A DNA stretch of 64,000 nt, taken from positions 153,845-217,844 of the forward strand of contig JAPLRZ010000047.1 of NCBI GenBank assembly GCA_026398895.1, given 5' to 3'. Below, piece after piece: positions 53,875-63,269 of this stretch. The DNA is from Methylococcales bacterium. GTDB lineage: Bacteria > Pseudomonadota > Gammaproteobacteria > Methylococcales > Methylomonadaceae. Position 1 is the first letter of the stretch; each line of letters begins with the position of its first letter. The translations under genes and the position numbers were made by a program. The notes beneath the pieces were generated by a model. The model worked only from the letters and a program-made list of their open reading frames with translations. It had not been told where the DNA came from and ran no database searches.

Positions 53875-53899
53875 GGTTAAGCCGTTTTGCGGCTTAACC
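53875..53899. terminator. Convergent-gene hairpin
   Basis: GGTTAAGCCG and CGGCTTAACC form a 10-bp stem, loop TTTTG, between the ends of the DUF4870 gene (+) and the lipoprotein gene (-). There is no long T-tract on either side, so the terminator call is moderate. Confidence 0.55.
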
Positions 53900-53915
53900 T
53901 AGATAAGCGGAAAAC

Positions 53916-54392
53916 TTAATGCTGTGGTGAATGTGGGTCGTATAAAATAGAAGCACTGGGTCTTTTTTTACCTTCATCAGTTTTGCCATTTTTAAAGTCT
54001 TCCTCTTCTCTACCTTTTCTAATCTTATCTTGATCAAGTCTCTCTTTACCGAATTTTGCAATCATTTCTTCCCAACTGGCGTATTTATCATACTCTTTAA
54101 AACCAGCGGTTTTACGTTCTTGATACAGGGCTTTACCCATTGCGATAATTTCTTCGGGTTTTTTACCATCAACGACATTTAAAAATGACTCATCATCTTT
54201 GTTTGCGTCACGCAACATCCAAAATGACACTTCAAATTCTAATTGTGTTTCAGCTGGCATATATTTTTTTAAGCCTTTGACAGAGCGATAAGCGGTTTTG
54301 GTGCTGTGACCGTTGACTTCTGATCCTCTGCCGCAGGAAGCCACTAATGTGGTGCAGCTTAACGCTAATAAAACAATAGCTAGTTTTTTCAT
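53916..54392 (-). CDS. Lipoprotein, unknown function
   Basis: The 158-residue protein has a lipoprotein signal: KKLAIVLLALSCTTLVASC with the lipobox LVASC, so it should be attached by Cys20. The mature part is acidic and basic by turns, largely helical, and rich in Glu/Lys (ERLDQDKIRKGREEEDFKNG). DUF6694-like similarity is possible but not certain. It is divergent from the GTPase pair, close to the first GTPase promoter region. Confidence 0.6.
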   Translation of the reverse strand: MKKLAIVLLALSCTTLVASCGRGSEVNGHSTKTAYRSVKGLKKYMPAETQLEFEVSFWMLRDANKDDESFLNVVDGKKPEEIIAMGKALYQERKTAGFKEYDKYASWEEMIAKFGKERLDQDKIRKGREEEDFKNGKTDEGKKRPSASILYDPHSPQH

Positions 54393-54498
54393 GGGAATGA
54401 TCTCGATTTAAGTTCGGGTTGATGTGGTGGTATTTTATAACGCAGGTTCATCAAACAAAGTAAAATGGTCGGACATTATAACCTTGAGTAAAGTTTAT

Positions 54499-56235
54499 AT
54501 GCTTGAATTTATCCAGCTATTAAAACAGCGTTACCAATCCGTATTAAGCCAACAAGGTAATGAAGCGCGTAGTGGCGTGTATCAGCAACGCATAGACCAG
54601 CTAATTTTAGCGGAAGCGTTTATGCGTAAGGGGCAATTACTGAATAAGGCAACGCAACCATTGCAAATAGCCGTTATTGGCCCGACCCAAGCGGGTAAAA
54701 GTTCGCTGGTGAATGTGTTATTAAATCAACCTGTGGCGGGCGTGAGTCCTTTGGCGGGTTATACTGTGCATCCGCAAGGTTTTTGTCAGGGCGTGAACTT
54801 GGCTGATTGTCAGAATTTAGCGCATTATTTTGGACGTTTTCAGCAGTTATCCCAAAATGAATTAAGCAAACAACGCTATGACTGTTACTCTTTAACTGCG
54901 CTCGATAATGAATCTCCCTGTATGCCGCATGGCGTGTTATGGGATACGCCAGATTTTGATTCGATTGATTCCGCTACTTACCGAGAAGGCGTGATTCGCG
55001 CGATTGCCTTGGCAGATGTGCTGATTTTGGTGGTCAGTAAAGAGAAATATGCCGATCAATCGGTTTGGGAGATGATGGCGTTTTTAGAAACCTTGCATCA
55101 ACCCGTGTTGATTTGTTTAAACAAACTGACCGAAGGTTCAGAAACGCTATTAATCAAGTCATTACAAGAAAAATGGCGTACGCACAGAAGCGATCCTTTT
55201 CCTGACGTTATACCGTTGTTTTATGAAAAACAATCAGGCGCACCTCATTGGTCTGTAGCGCATAGCAAGCTATTAACGCAGTTAGCCAAACAAGTTAGCC
55301 ATAAAAAACAAGCCAGTTTTACCCAAGAGCTATTACAAAAATATTGGCAAAGTTGGTTAGAACCCATTCGTGCTGAACAGCAAGCAGTCACTGATTGGCA
55401 GCAACTATGTCATGAGTTAATGCAATCGGCACTTGCCAGTTATCAGCGCGATTTTTTAAATCACCCGCATCATTATGAAACTTTTCAACAGGCATTAGCG
55501 GAATTGCTAACCTTATTGGAAATTCCCCTATTGGCAGGTTTTTTAGCGGGGGCGCGGCAAGTATTAACGTGGCCAGTCAAACAAATGATGAAACTTGGAC
55601 GACAACGCGAACACATTGCCAACACCAGTCACGAAGTCGCGTTATTAAAACAAATTGCCGAACACACCTTAATTCAATTGGTGGATAAATTATTAGATCA
55701 AGCTGAACACCAGCAACAAAATCAATGGTGGAAAGCCTTAAACAGTGTATTACGCAAAAATCGCCCTCGCTTATTAGAAGAATTTGCTAATGCAGCACAA
55801 CACTATCACATCGATTTTCAGCAAGATGTGGAACACACCGCTCAACAGCTTTATCATAAATTACAGCAACAACCACTGGTATTAAACACCTTACGCGCTA
55901 CGCGAGTAACGGCTGATGCTGCCGTGATTGCTTTGACATTACACACAGGCGGTATTGGTGTGCAAGATTTAGTCATCGCACCCGCTATGCTAACGGTGAC
56001 TTCTATGCTGACCGAAAGCGTGATAGGGAGCTATATGCACAAAGTTGAAAACGAACTCAAACAACAGCAATTGAGCATCGTTAAACAAACTTTATTTATC
56101 GACATACTGGTGAAACAGTTGCTTTTATTACCCGAACAACTGTCTGGCTTAACTTATTTTAATATTCCGCTCGCCTCGCTACAAGCGGCTGAACAACAAC
56201 TGACCGAAAAACGTCATGGCTTACGATTACTCTAA
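54499..56235 (+). CDS. Membrane-linked GTPase 1 (dynamin/YfjP-like), 578 residues
   Basis: The start is the ATG at 54499; a GTG at 54424 extends through the divergent promoter region and is less likely. The N-terminal G domain has P-loop GPTQAGKSS at 61-69, DTPD at 149-152 and NKLTE at 208-212. The C-terminal half is helical with two hydrophobic segments (EIPLLAGFLAGARQVL near 350, VTADAAVIALTLHTGGIGVQ near 480), resembling bacterial dynamin-like or YfjP/YcjF-like GTPases. It overlaps GTPase 2 by 20 bases. Confidence 0.78.
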   Translation: MLEFIQLLKQRYQSVLSQQGNEARSGVYQQRIDQLILAEAFMRKGQLLNKATQPLQIAVIGPTQAGKSSLVNVLLNQPVAGVSPLAGYTVHPQGFCQGVNLADCQNLAHYFGRFQQLSQNELSKQRYDCYSLTALDNESPCMPHGVLWDTPDFDSIDSATYREGVIRAIALADVLILVVSKEKYADQSVWEMMAFLETLHQPVLICLNKLTEGSETLLIKSLQEKWRTHRSDPFPDVIPLFYEKQSGAPHWSVAHSKLLTQLAKQVSHKKQASFTQELLQKYWQSWLEPIRAEQQAVTDWQQLCHELMQSALASYQRDFLNHPHHYETFQQALAELLTLLEIPLLAGFLAGARQVLTWPVKQMMKLGRQREHIANTSHEVALLKQIAEHTLIQLVDKLLDQAEHQQQNQWWKALNSVLRKNRPRLLEEFANAAQHYHIDFQQDVEHTAQQLYHKLQQQPLVLNTLRATRVTADAAVIALTLHTGGIGVQDLVIAPAMLTVTSMLTESVIGSYMHKVENELKQQQLSIVKQTLFIDILVKQLLLLPEQLSGLTYFNIPLASLQAAEQQLTEKRHGLRLL

Positions 56236-57820
56236 TTTAGTCACTCAAACCAAACTCTGGGCAAACCAAGCGCACGCGCAAGGTTGGCTGAACAGTGACG
56301 CACTGCACACACTCAATACAGTGGATACCCGTTCACCTGATGGTTTATTTACCAGCAATACCCGACCGTTAATCGTCGCCTTTATGGGCGGCACAGGCGT
56401 GGGCAAAAGCGCGTTACTCAATCGCTTAGCAGCTCAAGCCATTGCACAATCTGGCATTGAACGTCCTACTTCGCGGGAAGTGACGCTGTTTTATCATGCC
56501 AGCATTGCCTTGCCGACCTTAGCGGAACAATTGCCATTAGCTAAAATCAAATTGGCTCAACACGATGACGAGCGTAAAAAAGCTATTATCTGGATTGATA
56601 TGCCCGATTTTGACAGCACCGAACTTGCCAATAAACAACAAGTCTTAAGCTGGTTGCCGCATATCGACATTCTAATTTATGTCGTTAGCCCAGAGCGTTA
56701 TCGGGATGAAAAAGCGTGGCGATTATTGCTTGCCGAAGGTGGCAAACACGCGTGGCTGTTTGTATTAAATCAATGGGACAGAGGGCAGTTAGCGCAATAT
56801 GCCGATTTTAATCAGCAATTGCAAAAAGCAGGGTTTGTTGAGCCGATGATTTTTAAAACTATTTGTACCGATGAAAGTTTGAATGATGATTTTGCCGACC
56901 TAGAAGCTCTCATCATCACTTTAGCCAATCAACACACCATCGAACAACTGCAACAACGCGGCACACAAGTTCGTAAACAAGAACTGAAACAACTGCTACA
57001 AACTACCCAGCTTGCCTTAGGTTCAACGCAACAAACTGGGCAACTAAAAACCCAGTGGCAAACGCAATGGCAACAAACCAGAGCATTATTACAGCAAGGT
57101 TTAGCGTGGTCTTGCCAACAACTGGCCCAACATTATGCCGACCATGCCAGTGATTTGATTGCCGCCCCCCCTTTAACGCAATATGCCGATGCCCAGCGAT
57201 TAATTTTATGGGATGAGTGGGCAAAATCCCGTTTTGATGACGCGCTTGATGAGTTAGTGAGTAGTGCAGATCAAGCGGGTTTGCCCGTATCACCCTTGAA
57301 AAAACAACTGATAAATTTACCTGATAAAGCGGCGAAAATAATCAAAACCCAAACCGAACTCTCAGCGCGTCTTGCCTTAGCTAATCCAGGAAATGGTTTG
57401 CAGCGTGGATTTTTAAAAGCGATGCGATTATGTGAAATCACCCTGCCACTCAGTGCCATGACGTGGGTAGCGTATCAAGTGTTTATCGGTTATTACCACA
57501 GCAACATGACCACCATTCCCTATTTAGGTGTGGATTTTGTCCTGCATAGCAGTTTATTGATTGCCTTAACGTGGCTAATTCCATTTTTTATACTAAAAAA
57601 AGCCCAACCCTCGTTAAAAAAGAGCGCGTTAACTGGCTTAAACAAAGGAATTATTAGCGCGTTTAGTCTGATAGAGTACGAAGTATCGGCAGTTATTGAT
57701 AGCGTTAATCAGCAACACGCTGAACAATGTCAACAGCTAACCGAATTGATGACTCACTGTGACAGCGACCAGCCATTAGTCATCGACAATAACAGCCCGT
57801 TAAGTAGGATGTTGTTGTGA
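56216..57820 (+). CDS. Membrane-linked GTPase 2, partner of GTPase 1, 534 residues
   Basis: P-loop GGTGVGKS at 58-65, switch-I-like RPTS at 83-86, DMPD at 128-131 and NQWD at 185-188. Two membrane helices follow near residues 410 and 445 (ITLPLSAMTWVAYQVFIGYY, VLHSSLLIALTWLIPFFILK). The middle is Gln-rich and helical (QTQWQQTRALLQQ). It starts inside the 3' end of GTPase 1, so production should be coordinated; tandem GTPases of this kind form heterodimers in dynamin-like pairs (inference). Confidence 0.78.
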   Translation: MAYDYSNLVTQTKLWANQAHAQGWLNSDALHTLNTVDTRSPDGLFTSNTRPLIVAFMGGTGVGKSALLNRLAAQAIAQSGIERPTSREVTLFYHASIALPTLAEQLPLAKIKLAQHDDERKKAIIWIDMPDFDSTELANKQQVLSWLPHIDILIYVVSPERYRDEKAWRLLLAEGGKHAWLFVLNQWDRGQLAQYADFNQQLQKAGFVEPMIFKTICTDESLNDDFADLEALIITLANQHTIEQLQQRGTQVRKQELKQLLQTTQLALGSTQQTGQLKTQWQTQWQQTRALLQQGLAWSCQQLAQHYADHASDLIAAPPLTQYADAQRLILWDEWAKSRFDDALDELVSSADQAGLPVSPLKKQLINLPDKAAKIIKTQTELSARLALANPGNGLQRGFLKAMRLCEITLPLSAMTWVAYQVFIGYYHSNMTTIPYLGVDFVLHSSLLIALTWLIPFFILKKAQPSLKKSALTGLNKGIISAFSLIEYEVSAVIDSVNQQHAEQCQQLTELMTHCDSDQPLVIDNNSPLSRMLL

Positions 57821-58000
57821 GTGAGTGTTTATTTGTTGAGTGGATTATCTTGGGTGTAATGTGTAATCCGATAACAGTATCATAGAAGCCTATCTTCGCG
57901 ATTTATGGGCTTCGTAACTCAGCCCATCCTATCGTTCTACCAGAAAAATATAGTTTTAACCCATTACAATTTATTGATAGATTAACTTATACAATACCTT

Positions 58001-61000
58001 ATGAAACCCACTAATCCATTATTCAGCGATAAATACCTCAATAGTAAATTTCAACAGTTAGAACTATTGAAAATAGAAAACCTAAGCCAAAAATTAGATA
58101 TTATCCGTAGCTGGCAAAAGAGTATTAAAAATAACGCCATTATTCAAAGTAAAGAAGAATCGTTACAAGGTAATTTTTTACAACAATTCTTTGTTGACGT
58201 ATTAAATTACAGCAATCAAAAAGACACAGGTACATGGTTTTTAGAAACTGAACAAAAAGCCGCTGATGGTAAAAAAATGGACGGTGCATTAGGTTTTTTT
58301 ACCATTAACGATAAAACCATTCATGCCGATGTACGCGTGGTAATTGAATTAAAAAATGCCAAAACTGATTTAGATAAACCACAAACCCGCAAAAATGATA
58401 ATCGTACCCCCGTACAACAAGCCTTTGATTATGCCAATAGTTTAGGGGGGACGTGTCGCTGGATTATTGTCTCCAATTTTTTAGAAATACGGCTTTATTA
58501 TCAAACCGATCGAACTCGCTACCAAGTTTTTGATATTAGTACGCTAGATAAAGAAGATAAATTTAAACAGTTTTATTTTTTATTGAATAAAGCCCGTTTA
58601 ATAAACCAAACAGGCGACAGTATTACCGACAAACTTTATAGCGAACGCCAAGCCGAAGAAATAGAAATTTCTAAAAAATTCTATGCCGATTACAAACAAG
58701 CTAGGTTAACTTTTTTTCAAAGTTTAAAAGCCTATAATCCCACTATTGATGAATTAATTTTATTAACTAAAACCCAAAAATTATTAGACCGTTTATTATT
58801 TATTCACTTTTGTGAAGATTATAATATCATTGATACTTACACCTTACGCAATCTTATCGACAGTGCTAAAAAAGATGTCTGGAATAGAGACCACGATAAA
58901 ATATATCGGCGCATCGTGGCATTATTTTCGGCAATTAATGAGGGTTATCCAGAATTGCGCATTAATAAATTTAATGGTGGATTATTTGCCGATGATGAAA
59001 TTTTTAATAACTTACTCATTGATGATGCGATATTAAAACCTGTGTTAGCGTTAGTTGACTATGATTTAGCCTCTGATTTAAACGTTAATATCTTAGGGCA
59101 TATTTTTGAACAATCTATTTCCGATATTGAAGAATTAAAAGCCGATATTAGCGGCGAAAATTTTGATAAAAAACAAGGCAAGCGCAAAAAAGATGGTATT
59201 TATTATACGCCTGACACGATTACCCGTTATATTGTTGAAGAAGCGATAGGTGGTTGGTTAAAAGATAGACGTACAGAACTGAATGAAGCAGATTTACCCG
59301 AATTAAGCGATGCTGATTTAGTATCTATTCGTATTGTGGCAAGCGGCAAGAATAAAGGTAAATTTGAATGTAATGCCGCTATTCAAAGCCATTTAGATTT
59401 TTATGATGCCTATAAAGAAGTATTGTCTACTATCAAAGTGTTAGACCCAGCGTGTGGTTCGGGAGCATTTTTAAATCAAGCCTTTGATTTTTTATATATC
59501 GAAGGGCAACGGGTTAATAAAGAGTTAGAACAATTACAACCGATACAATCAACTACTTTTGATTTGAATAATAGATTGAGTAAGCAAATTTTGCATAATA
59601 ATTTGTTTGGAGTAGATTTGAATCAGGAAAGCGTTGAAATTACTAAACTCAGTTTATGGTTAAAAACCGCCAATCGTTATAATCCATTAACGTCATTGGA
59701 TAATAATATTAAATGTGGTAATTCGTTGATTGATGATGTAACCGTGGCAGGTGATAAGGCTTTTGTTTGGGAATTAGAATTTAAAGCGGTAATGGATAAT
59801 GGTGGGTTTGATGTTGTTATTGGGAATCCGCCTTATGGGGCGGCATTAAAATCAGAAGCAAAAAAATTCTTATTAAACAAATATCCTTGCTTTAAAGATA
59901 ATTTAGACAGTTATAGTGCCTTTATAGAGTTTGCTTTTAATTGTGTCGGTAAAGGTGGATATTGCGCTTATATAATCCCAACATCTTGGCAAACTGGAAA
60001 TAATTTCATATTACTAAGAGAATATTTAAAAGAAAAAGTTATATATCAAGCTATAAAACTACCCTACAATACCTTTGTCGATGCTTATATAGATACTGGA
60101 ATTTATATTTTAAAGAACACAAAACTAGATAGCTATGAATCTTTAGTTTATGAGTTTCCAGTGAAAAAAGTTGTGGATATGAGTTTTGCAATAAATTTTT
60201 TATTACTTCCTAATTTATATTGGCAGCAAGAAAAAGATTTAAAAATAGTTCTAAATCCATTTTATTATACACTATTGCCAAGGATACAAATTGATTCATT
60301 AAGATTAGAATCAATATCTGAATCTATAAGAGGTGTCTTAGCTAACGCGGATGATATTTATAACAATTGCTCTGATGGGTTAAAAAAGTTTTTTATTGGT
60401 GATGTAGATAGATATAAAATAAGTAATGATTATCAATGGGTATTATATGGAGATAATTTAAAAGAGCGTCCCAAAGATTATGCCTACTTTTGTGGTGATA
60501 GAATACTAATAAGAAGAATTATAAATAGAAGGTTTCGCATAATGGCGATTTATGTTAATGATGAGATCGTTAATAAAAAAGATATTTATAACGTAAAAAT
60601 AACAAATCATAACTTTAATATAAAGTATGTGTTATCAATATTAAACTCTAAGTTAATATCTTTTATAAAAACAAAAGGAGCGACCACAGCAACAAAAGAC
60701 GACTTTTCTCAACTCACATTAGCTGATATTAGAAATATTCCTATAAAAAATATTAATGTTATTGCGCAACAACCCTTCATAATAAAAGCCGACATCATGC
60801 TAGAGCAAAACAAAAACCTGCAACAGCTACAATCCGCATTTTTAAGTTTTATTCAAGCCGATTTAAAACCGCAAAAACTCAGTAATAAACTCCAACGCTA
60901 TTATGAGTTAAGCTGGGATGATTTTAAAAGCGAATTAAAAAAATCTAAAGTGGATTTGAATAAAACTCATAGTTTACATAAAGTCCGCGAATGGCAGGAA

Positions 61001-61135
61001 TTATTTGAAAAGGAAAAACAGCAAGCCCTAGCCATTAAAACCCTTATCGAGAAAACCGATAAAGAAATAGATAACATGGTTTATCAGTTGTATGGTTTAA
61101 CAGCGGAGGATATAGCCATTATTGAAAATGCTTAG
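58001..61135 (+). CDS. Type IIG-like restriction-modification enzyme (Eco57I/TaqI-type methylase)
   Basis: The 1044-residue protein carries both activities. An N-terminal PD-(D/E)xK-type nuclease is suggested by DGALGFF and VVIELKNAKTD near residues 95-125. An adenine N6-methylase core has motif I VLDPACGSGAFLN near 480 and motif IV VVIGNPPYG near 606. A C-terminal specificity region follows (DDFSQLTLADIRNIPI near 905). It should cut DNA unless its own methylation is present. No separate specificity subunit is nearby. It follows 180 bases of non-coding DNA. Confidence 0.9.
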   Translation: MKPTNPLFSDKYLNSKFQQLELLKIENLSQKLDIIRSWQKSIKNNAIIQSKEESLQGNFLQQFFVDVLNYSNQKDTGTWFLETEQKAADGKKMDGALGFFTINDKTIHADVRVVIELKNAKTDLDKPQTRKNDNRTPVQQAFDYANSLGGTCRWIIVSNFLEIRLYYQTDRTRYQVFDISTLDKEDKFKQFYFLLNKARLINQTGDSITDKLYSERQAEEIEISKKFYADYKQARLTFFQSLKAYNPTIDELILLTKTQKLLDRLLFIHFCEDYNIIDTYTLRNLIDSAKKDVWNRDHDKIYRRIVALFSAINEGYPELRINKFNGGLFADDEIFNNLLIDDAILKPVLALVDYDLASDLNVNILGHIFEQSISDIEELKADISGENFDKKQGKRKKDGIYYTPDTITRYIVEEAIGGWLKDRRTELNEADLPELSDADLVSIRIVASGKNKGKFECNAAIQSHLDFYDAYKEVLSTIKVLDPACGSGAFLNQAFDFLYIEGQRVNKELEQLQPIQSTTFDLNNRLSKQILHNNLFGVDLNQESVEITKLSLWLKTANRYNPLTSLDNNIKCGNSLIDDVTVAGDKAFVWELEFKAVMDNGGFDVVIGNPPYGAALKSEAKKFLLNKYPCFKDNLDSYSAFIEFAFNCVGKGGYCAYIIPTSWQTGNNFILLREYLKEKVIYQAIKLPYNTFVDAYIDTGIYILKNTKLDSYESLVYEFPVKKVVDMSFAINFLLLPNLYWQQEKDLKIVLNPFYYTLLPRIQIDSLRLESISESIRGVLANADDIYNNCSDGLKKFFIGDVDRYKISNDYQWVLYGDNLKERPKDYAYFCGDRILIRRIINRRFRIMAIYVNDEIVNKKDIYNVKITNHNFNIKYVLSILNSKLISFIKTKGATTATKDDFSQLTLADIRNIPIKNINVIAQQPFIIKADIMLEQNKNLQQLQSAFLSFIQADLKPQKLSNKLQRYYELSWDDFKSELKKSKVDLNKTHSLHKVREWQELFEKEKQQALAIKTLIEKTDKEIDNMVYQLYGLTAEDIAIIENA

Positions 61136-61173
61136 CAAGTAGATAAGTTGCTACATAAAAGGATTTCGGTATT

Positions 61174-61221
61174 CTGGAGTGCAAGCTTCGCTTGCAAGTG
61201 CAGGCAGAGCCTGCACTCCAG
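61174..61221. repeat. Twin-hairpin repeat, copy 2, after the RM gene
   Basis: An outer 10-bp inverted repeat (CTGGAGTGCA with TGCACTCCAG) encloses two hairpins, TGCAAGC/GCTTGCA and TGCAGGC/GCCTGCA. It is followed by CTTTTTATG and lies 39 bases past the RM stop, so it may act as a terminator. The same design occurs at 11218-11258. Confidence 0.75.
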
Positions 61222-61344
61222 CTTTTTATGTTTACCTGAAAACTTATTCATGATTACTTACTATCCATCCAAATCAATCACTTATGTATAAATATTGGAG
61301 TTCGACCCTCACCACAACTTACGGTTATATTTCGTGAAGTTAAA

Positions 61345-61497
61345 ATGAAACTATTAGAAACTATCCCCAATAGCGGCTTAGTTAAAGGACAAGTCGGAAC
61401 AATTGTTGAAGTTTATAAACCCGATGTTTTTGACATAGAATTTTGTGATATAAAAGGTCAAACTTACCCGCTAACAAACAGGATAAAAAATGACTGA
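61345..61497 (+). CDS. DUF4926 small protein, 50 residues
   Basis: ATG at 61345 opens a 50-codon frame: MKLLETIPNSGLVKGQVGTI then VEVYKPDVFDIEFCDIKGQ, ending RIKND. This is the DUF4926 pattern (short, SH3-like), often found before toxin- or DUF6883-like genes as a possible antitoxin or immunity protein. It overlaps the next gene by 8 bases. The gene is short and easily missed. Confidence 0.75.
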   Translation: MKLLETIPNSGLVKGQVGTIVEVYKPDVFDIEFCDIKGQTYPLTNRIKND

Positions 61498-61798
61498 AAA
61501 CCTATCAGCAACAATAAACAAAGTGACCTACTGGCAACCTTCGGCAGGCGACACCATCGCAGGCCTTATTCAAGGCAGTGGCACTTTTAATAATTCACTC
61601 TATGATGAACAAAAAACCCTATTTTTACAGGATGACAATGGCGCGGTTGTGGGTGTTGTTCTAAATCGTTATTTGATGCACAGTTTGAAACAAAATAACG
61701 CCGCGTTGGGGGATTTAGTCACAGTGACTTTTCACGGCAAAGAGCAGAAAAATAACGGGCGTTCTTTCAATCGATACACGTTGCTAGTTGATAAGTAG
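61490..61798 (+). CDS. Small unknown protein, 102 residues
   Basis: The 102-residue protein (TENLSATINKVTYWQPSAGD, then LYDEQKTLFLQDDNGAVVGV, VTVTFHGKEQ, RYTLLVDK) looks like a beta-rich, OB-fold-type domain. I cannot name the family. It overlaps the DUF4926 gene, and could be the partner of a two-gene unit. It may bind nucleic acid (inference from OB-like pattern only). Confidence 0.55.
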   Translation: MTENLSATINKVTYWQPSAGDTIAGLIQGSGTFNNSLYDEQKTLFLQDDNGAVVGVVLNRYLMHSLKQNNAALGDLVTVTFHGKEQKNNGRSFNRYTLLVDK

Positions 61799-61879
61799 TT
61801 AAACATAATTTTTCAGTATCGGTAGATACTGTTATCAAAATCAAGCACCATGAAGAGAAAAATCAAAATTTTTCTCTGA

Positions 61880-62481
61880 TTTTAAAACCCCGAAAGCCAC
61901 CTGAATCACAAACGCATCATGGCGACAATAATCACTTTAGAAGGCTTACCCGCTATTGTTGCGCGAGAAGAAAACCCACCCGCAGGTGAACTGGCGACAG
62001 CTGACCAACCGCACGGTAGACACCTTGGGACAAGCCAGTGAGCTGATAGATTGGTATCGTCCGTTGGCTGATAGAAATTTTCTTTCGCGTATTAAAAAGT
62101 GGCTGTCGGGTCGAATCCCTGCAACTGAGTAGCCTAGAACGAGTAGAGCGAAGCCCTCATGATTTACCTCATCATCGGCTGGCGGATTCTGCACGTCGTC
62201 ACCACAGGACAAGCCTGCCCCAATCTACCTTGTGATGTGGTCTTTGACCCCGAAGAATGGCAAGCGGCATGGACCAGTAAAATATCGACAAAAACCACCA
62301 CCACAACCGCCTAAACTCGGCGATAGGGTACGCATCATCGCAGGCTTTGGCGGCTTCTTAGGCAGAAAAAATGATGGCTTCCCTTATAGGAAGGCATGGA
62401 AAAAAGTCAGGCATTACGCCCTCGGTATCGAAATCGGCAGGGCGGTTTATGCTAACTCTGATTGAGTTGTGGGTAATCGTG
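61880..62481 (+). mobile_element. Dead IS4/Tn5-type transposase, copy A
   Basis: This 602-base stretch matches the middle and C-terminus of an IS4-family transposase in several frames. Pieces include LPAIVAREENPP, IFFRVLKSGCRVESLQLSSL (with FFRVLKSG as the conserved element near the catalytic Glu), RILHVVTTGQACPNLPCDVV and GGFLGRKNDGFP. At least three frameshifts and small deletions make it non-functional, and the N-terminal catalytic Asp region is missing. A near-identical inverted copy is at 63270-63862. The transposase end interrupts a methylase pseudogene. Confidence 0.8.
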
Positions 62482-62976
62482 TGGCTTATAGTAAACTTAG
62501 CATTTATCGATTCGCGTTCGGTTAAATTAAAAGGTCGGTATCCAAAAATAAGCACAAAATTGGAATTAGCAATATTACAAAAACTGTTTAGTAATGGAAA
62601 ACCGTTAGTTGAATTTTATGATGTTATTTCTGGAAATCCGATTTATTATCGAACTTCTGGCGGCAGGTATTTTAATGTTATTACAAATTATTCAACTGGT
62701 TCAACACAAGAAAAATCTATTCATGTAAAAAAATAATTAACTGATTTTGTTGGTGCAGTTTTAAGCAGTAATTTATTTTATTTTTACTAGCAGGTTTATT
62801 CTGATGGTCTTCATATAAAACAATTTGAAATAGATACTTTTTCTATCCCAACAGTCACACAGGAAATAGCTAAAAAAATTGGACTTGCTTATTCGGATTA
62901 TTTAATCGATATTAAAACTAATATCATCAATCATAAAACGGCTAGTTATTCCAATATAAGTGAGTTCAAAGAATAA
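62482..62976 (+). pseudogene. Decayed Eco57I-type methylase, C-terminal part
   Basis: A single frame from the edge of IS copy A to 62976 has two in-frame stops (TAA 62734-62736, TAG 62788-62790). It reads ILQKLFSNGKPLVEF, NPIYYRTSGGRYFNVITNY, SSNLFYFY and YSDGLHIKQFEIDTFSIPTV, the C-terminal specificity region of Eco57I/type IIG methylases. The start was lost to or replaced by the IS fragment. It is unlike the intact RM enzyme at 58001, so it is a different enzyme. Confidence 0.75.
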
Positions 62977-62982
62977 ATTTCA

Positions 62983-63232
62983 TTGGATAATGGCGAAAAA
63001 CATACGATTGAAGCGGCTTTAGTACACGATTATTGATGAAAAACTAGGACGTAATTTAGTTGAATTTTTAGGCTTGAATGTCACAGGAACATTGGGAATT
63101 CTGCTAAAAGCTAAACAGCAAAATAAAATTCCGTCATTTATCGCCTGTGTGAAAACAATGCAAATGCAGGGCATCCGTTATAACAATCGATTGGTCGAAA
63201 GGCTTGCTGTACAAATTGGTGAAATAGATTAA
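62983..63232 (+). pseudogene. Remnant of a DUF3368 (PIN-like) gene
   Basis: LDNGEKHTIEAALVHD in one frame, then IDEKLGRNLVEFLGLNVTGT and LGILLKAKQQNKIP in another, match DUF3368 proteins, which are PIN-like nucleases often found with small antitoxins. The frame break lies near 63030 and the N-terminal part is missing. It ends GEID. It is the only remnant of a toxin-antitoxin gene seen here. Confidence 0.7.
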
Positions 63233-63269
63233 CTAAAAAGTGAATTGATACGCTCTATGGCTTAATCCT

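Noticed and set aside
62232..62465. Short open frames in the IS copies as real genes
   Set aside because: They read pieces of the transposase in different frames with breaks shared between copies A and B, so they are remnants, not genes.
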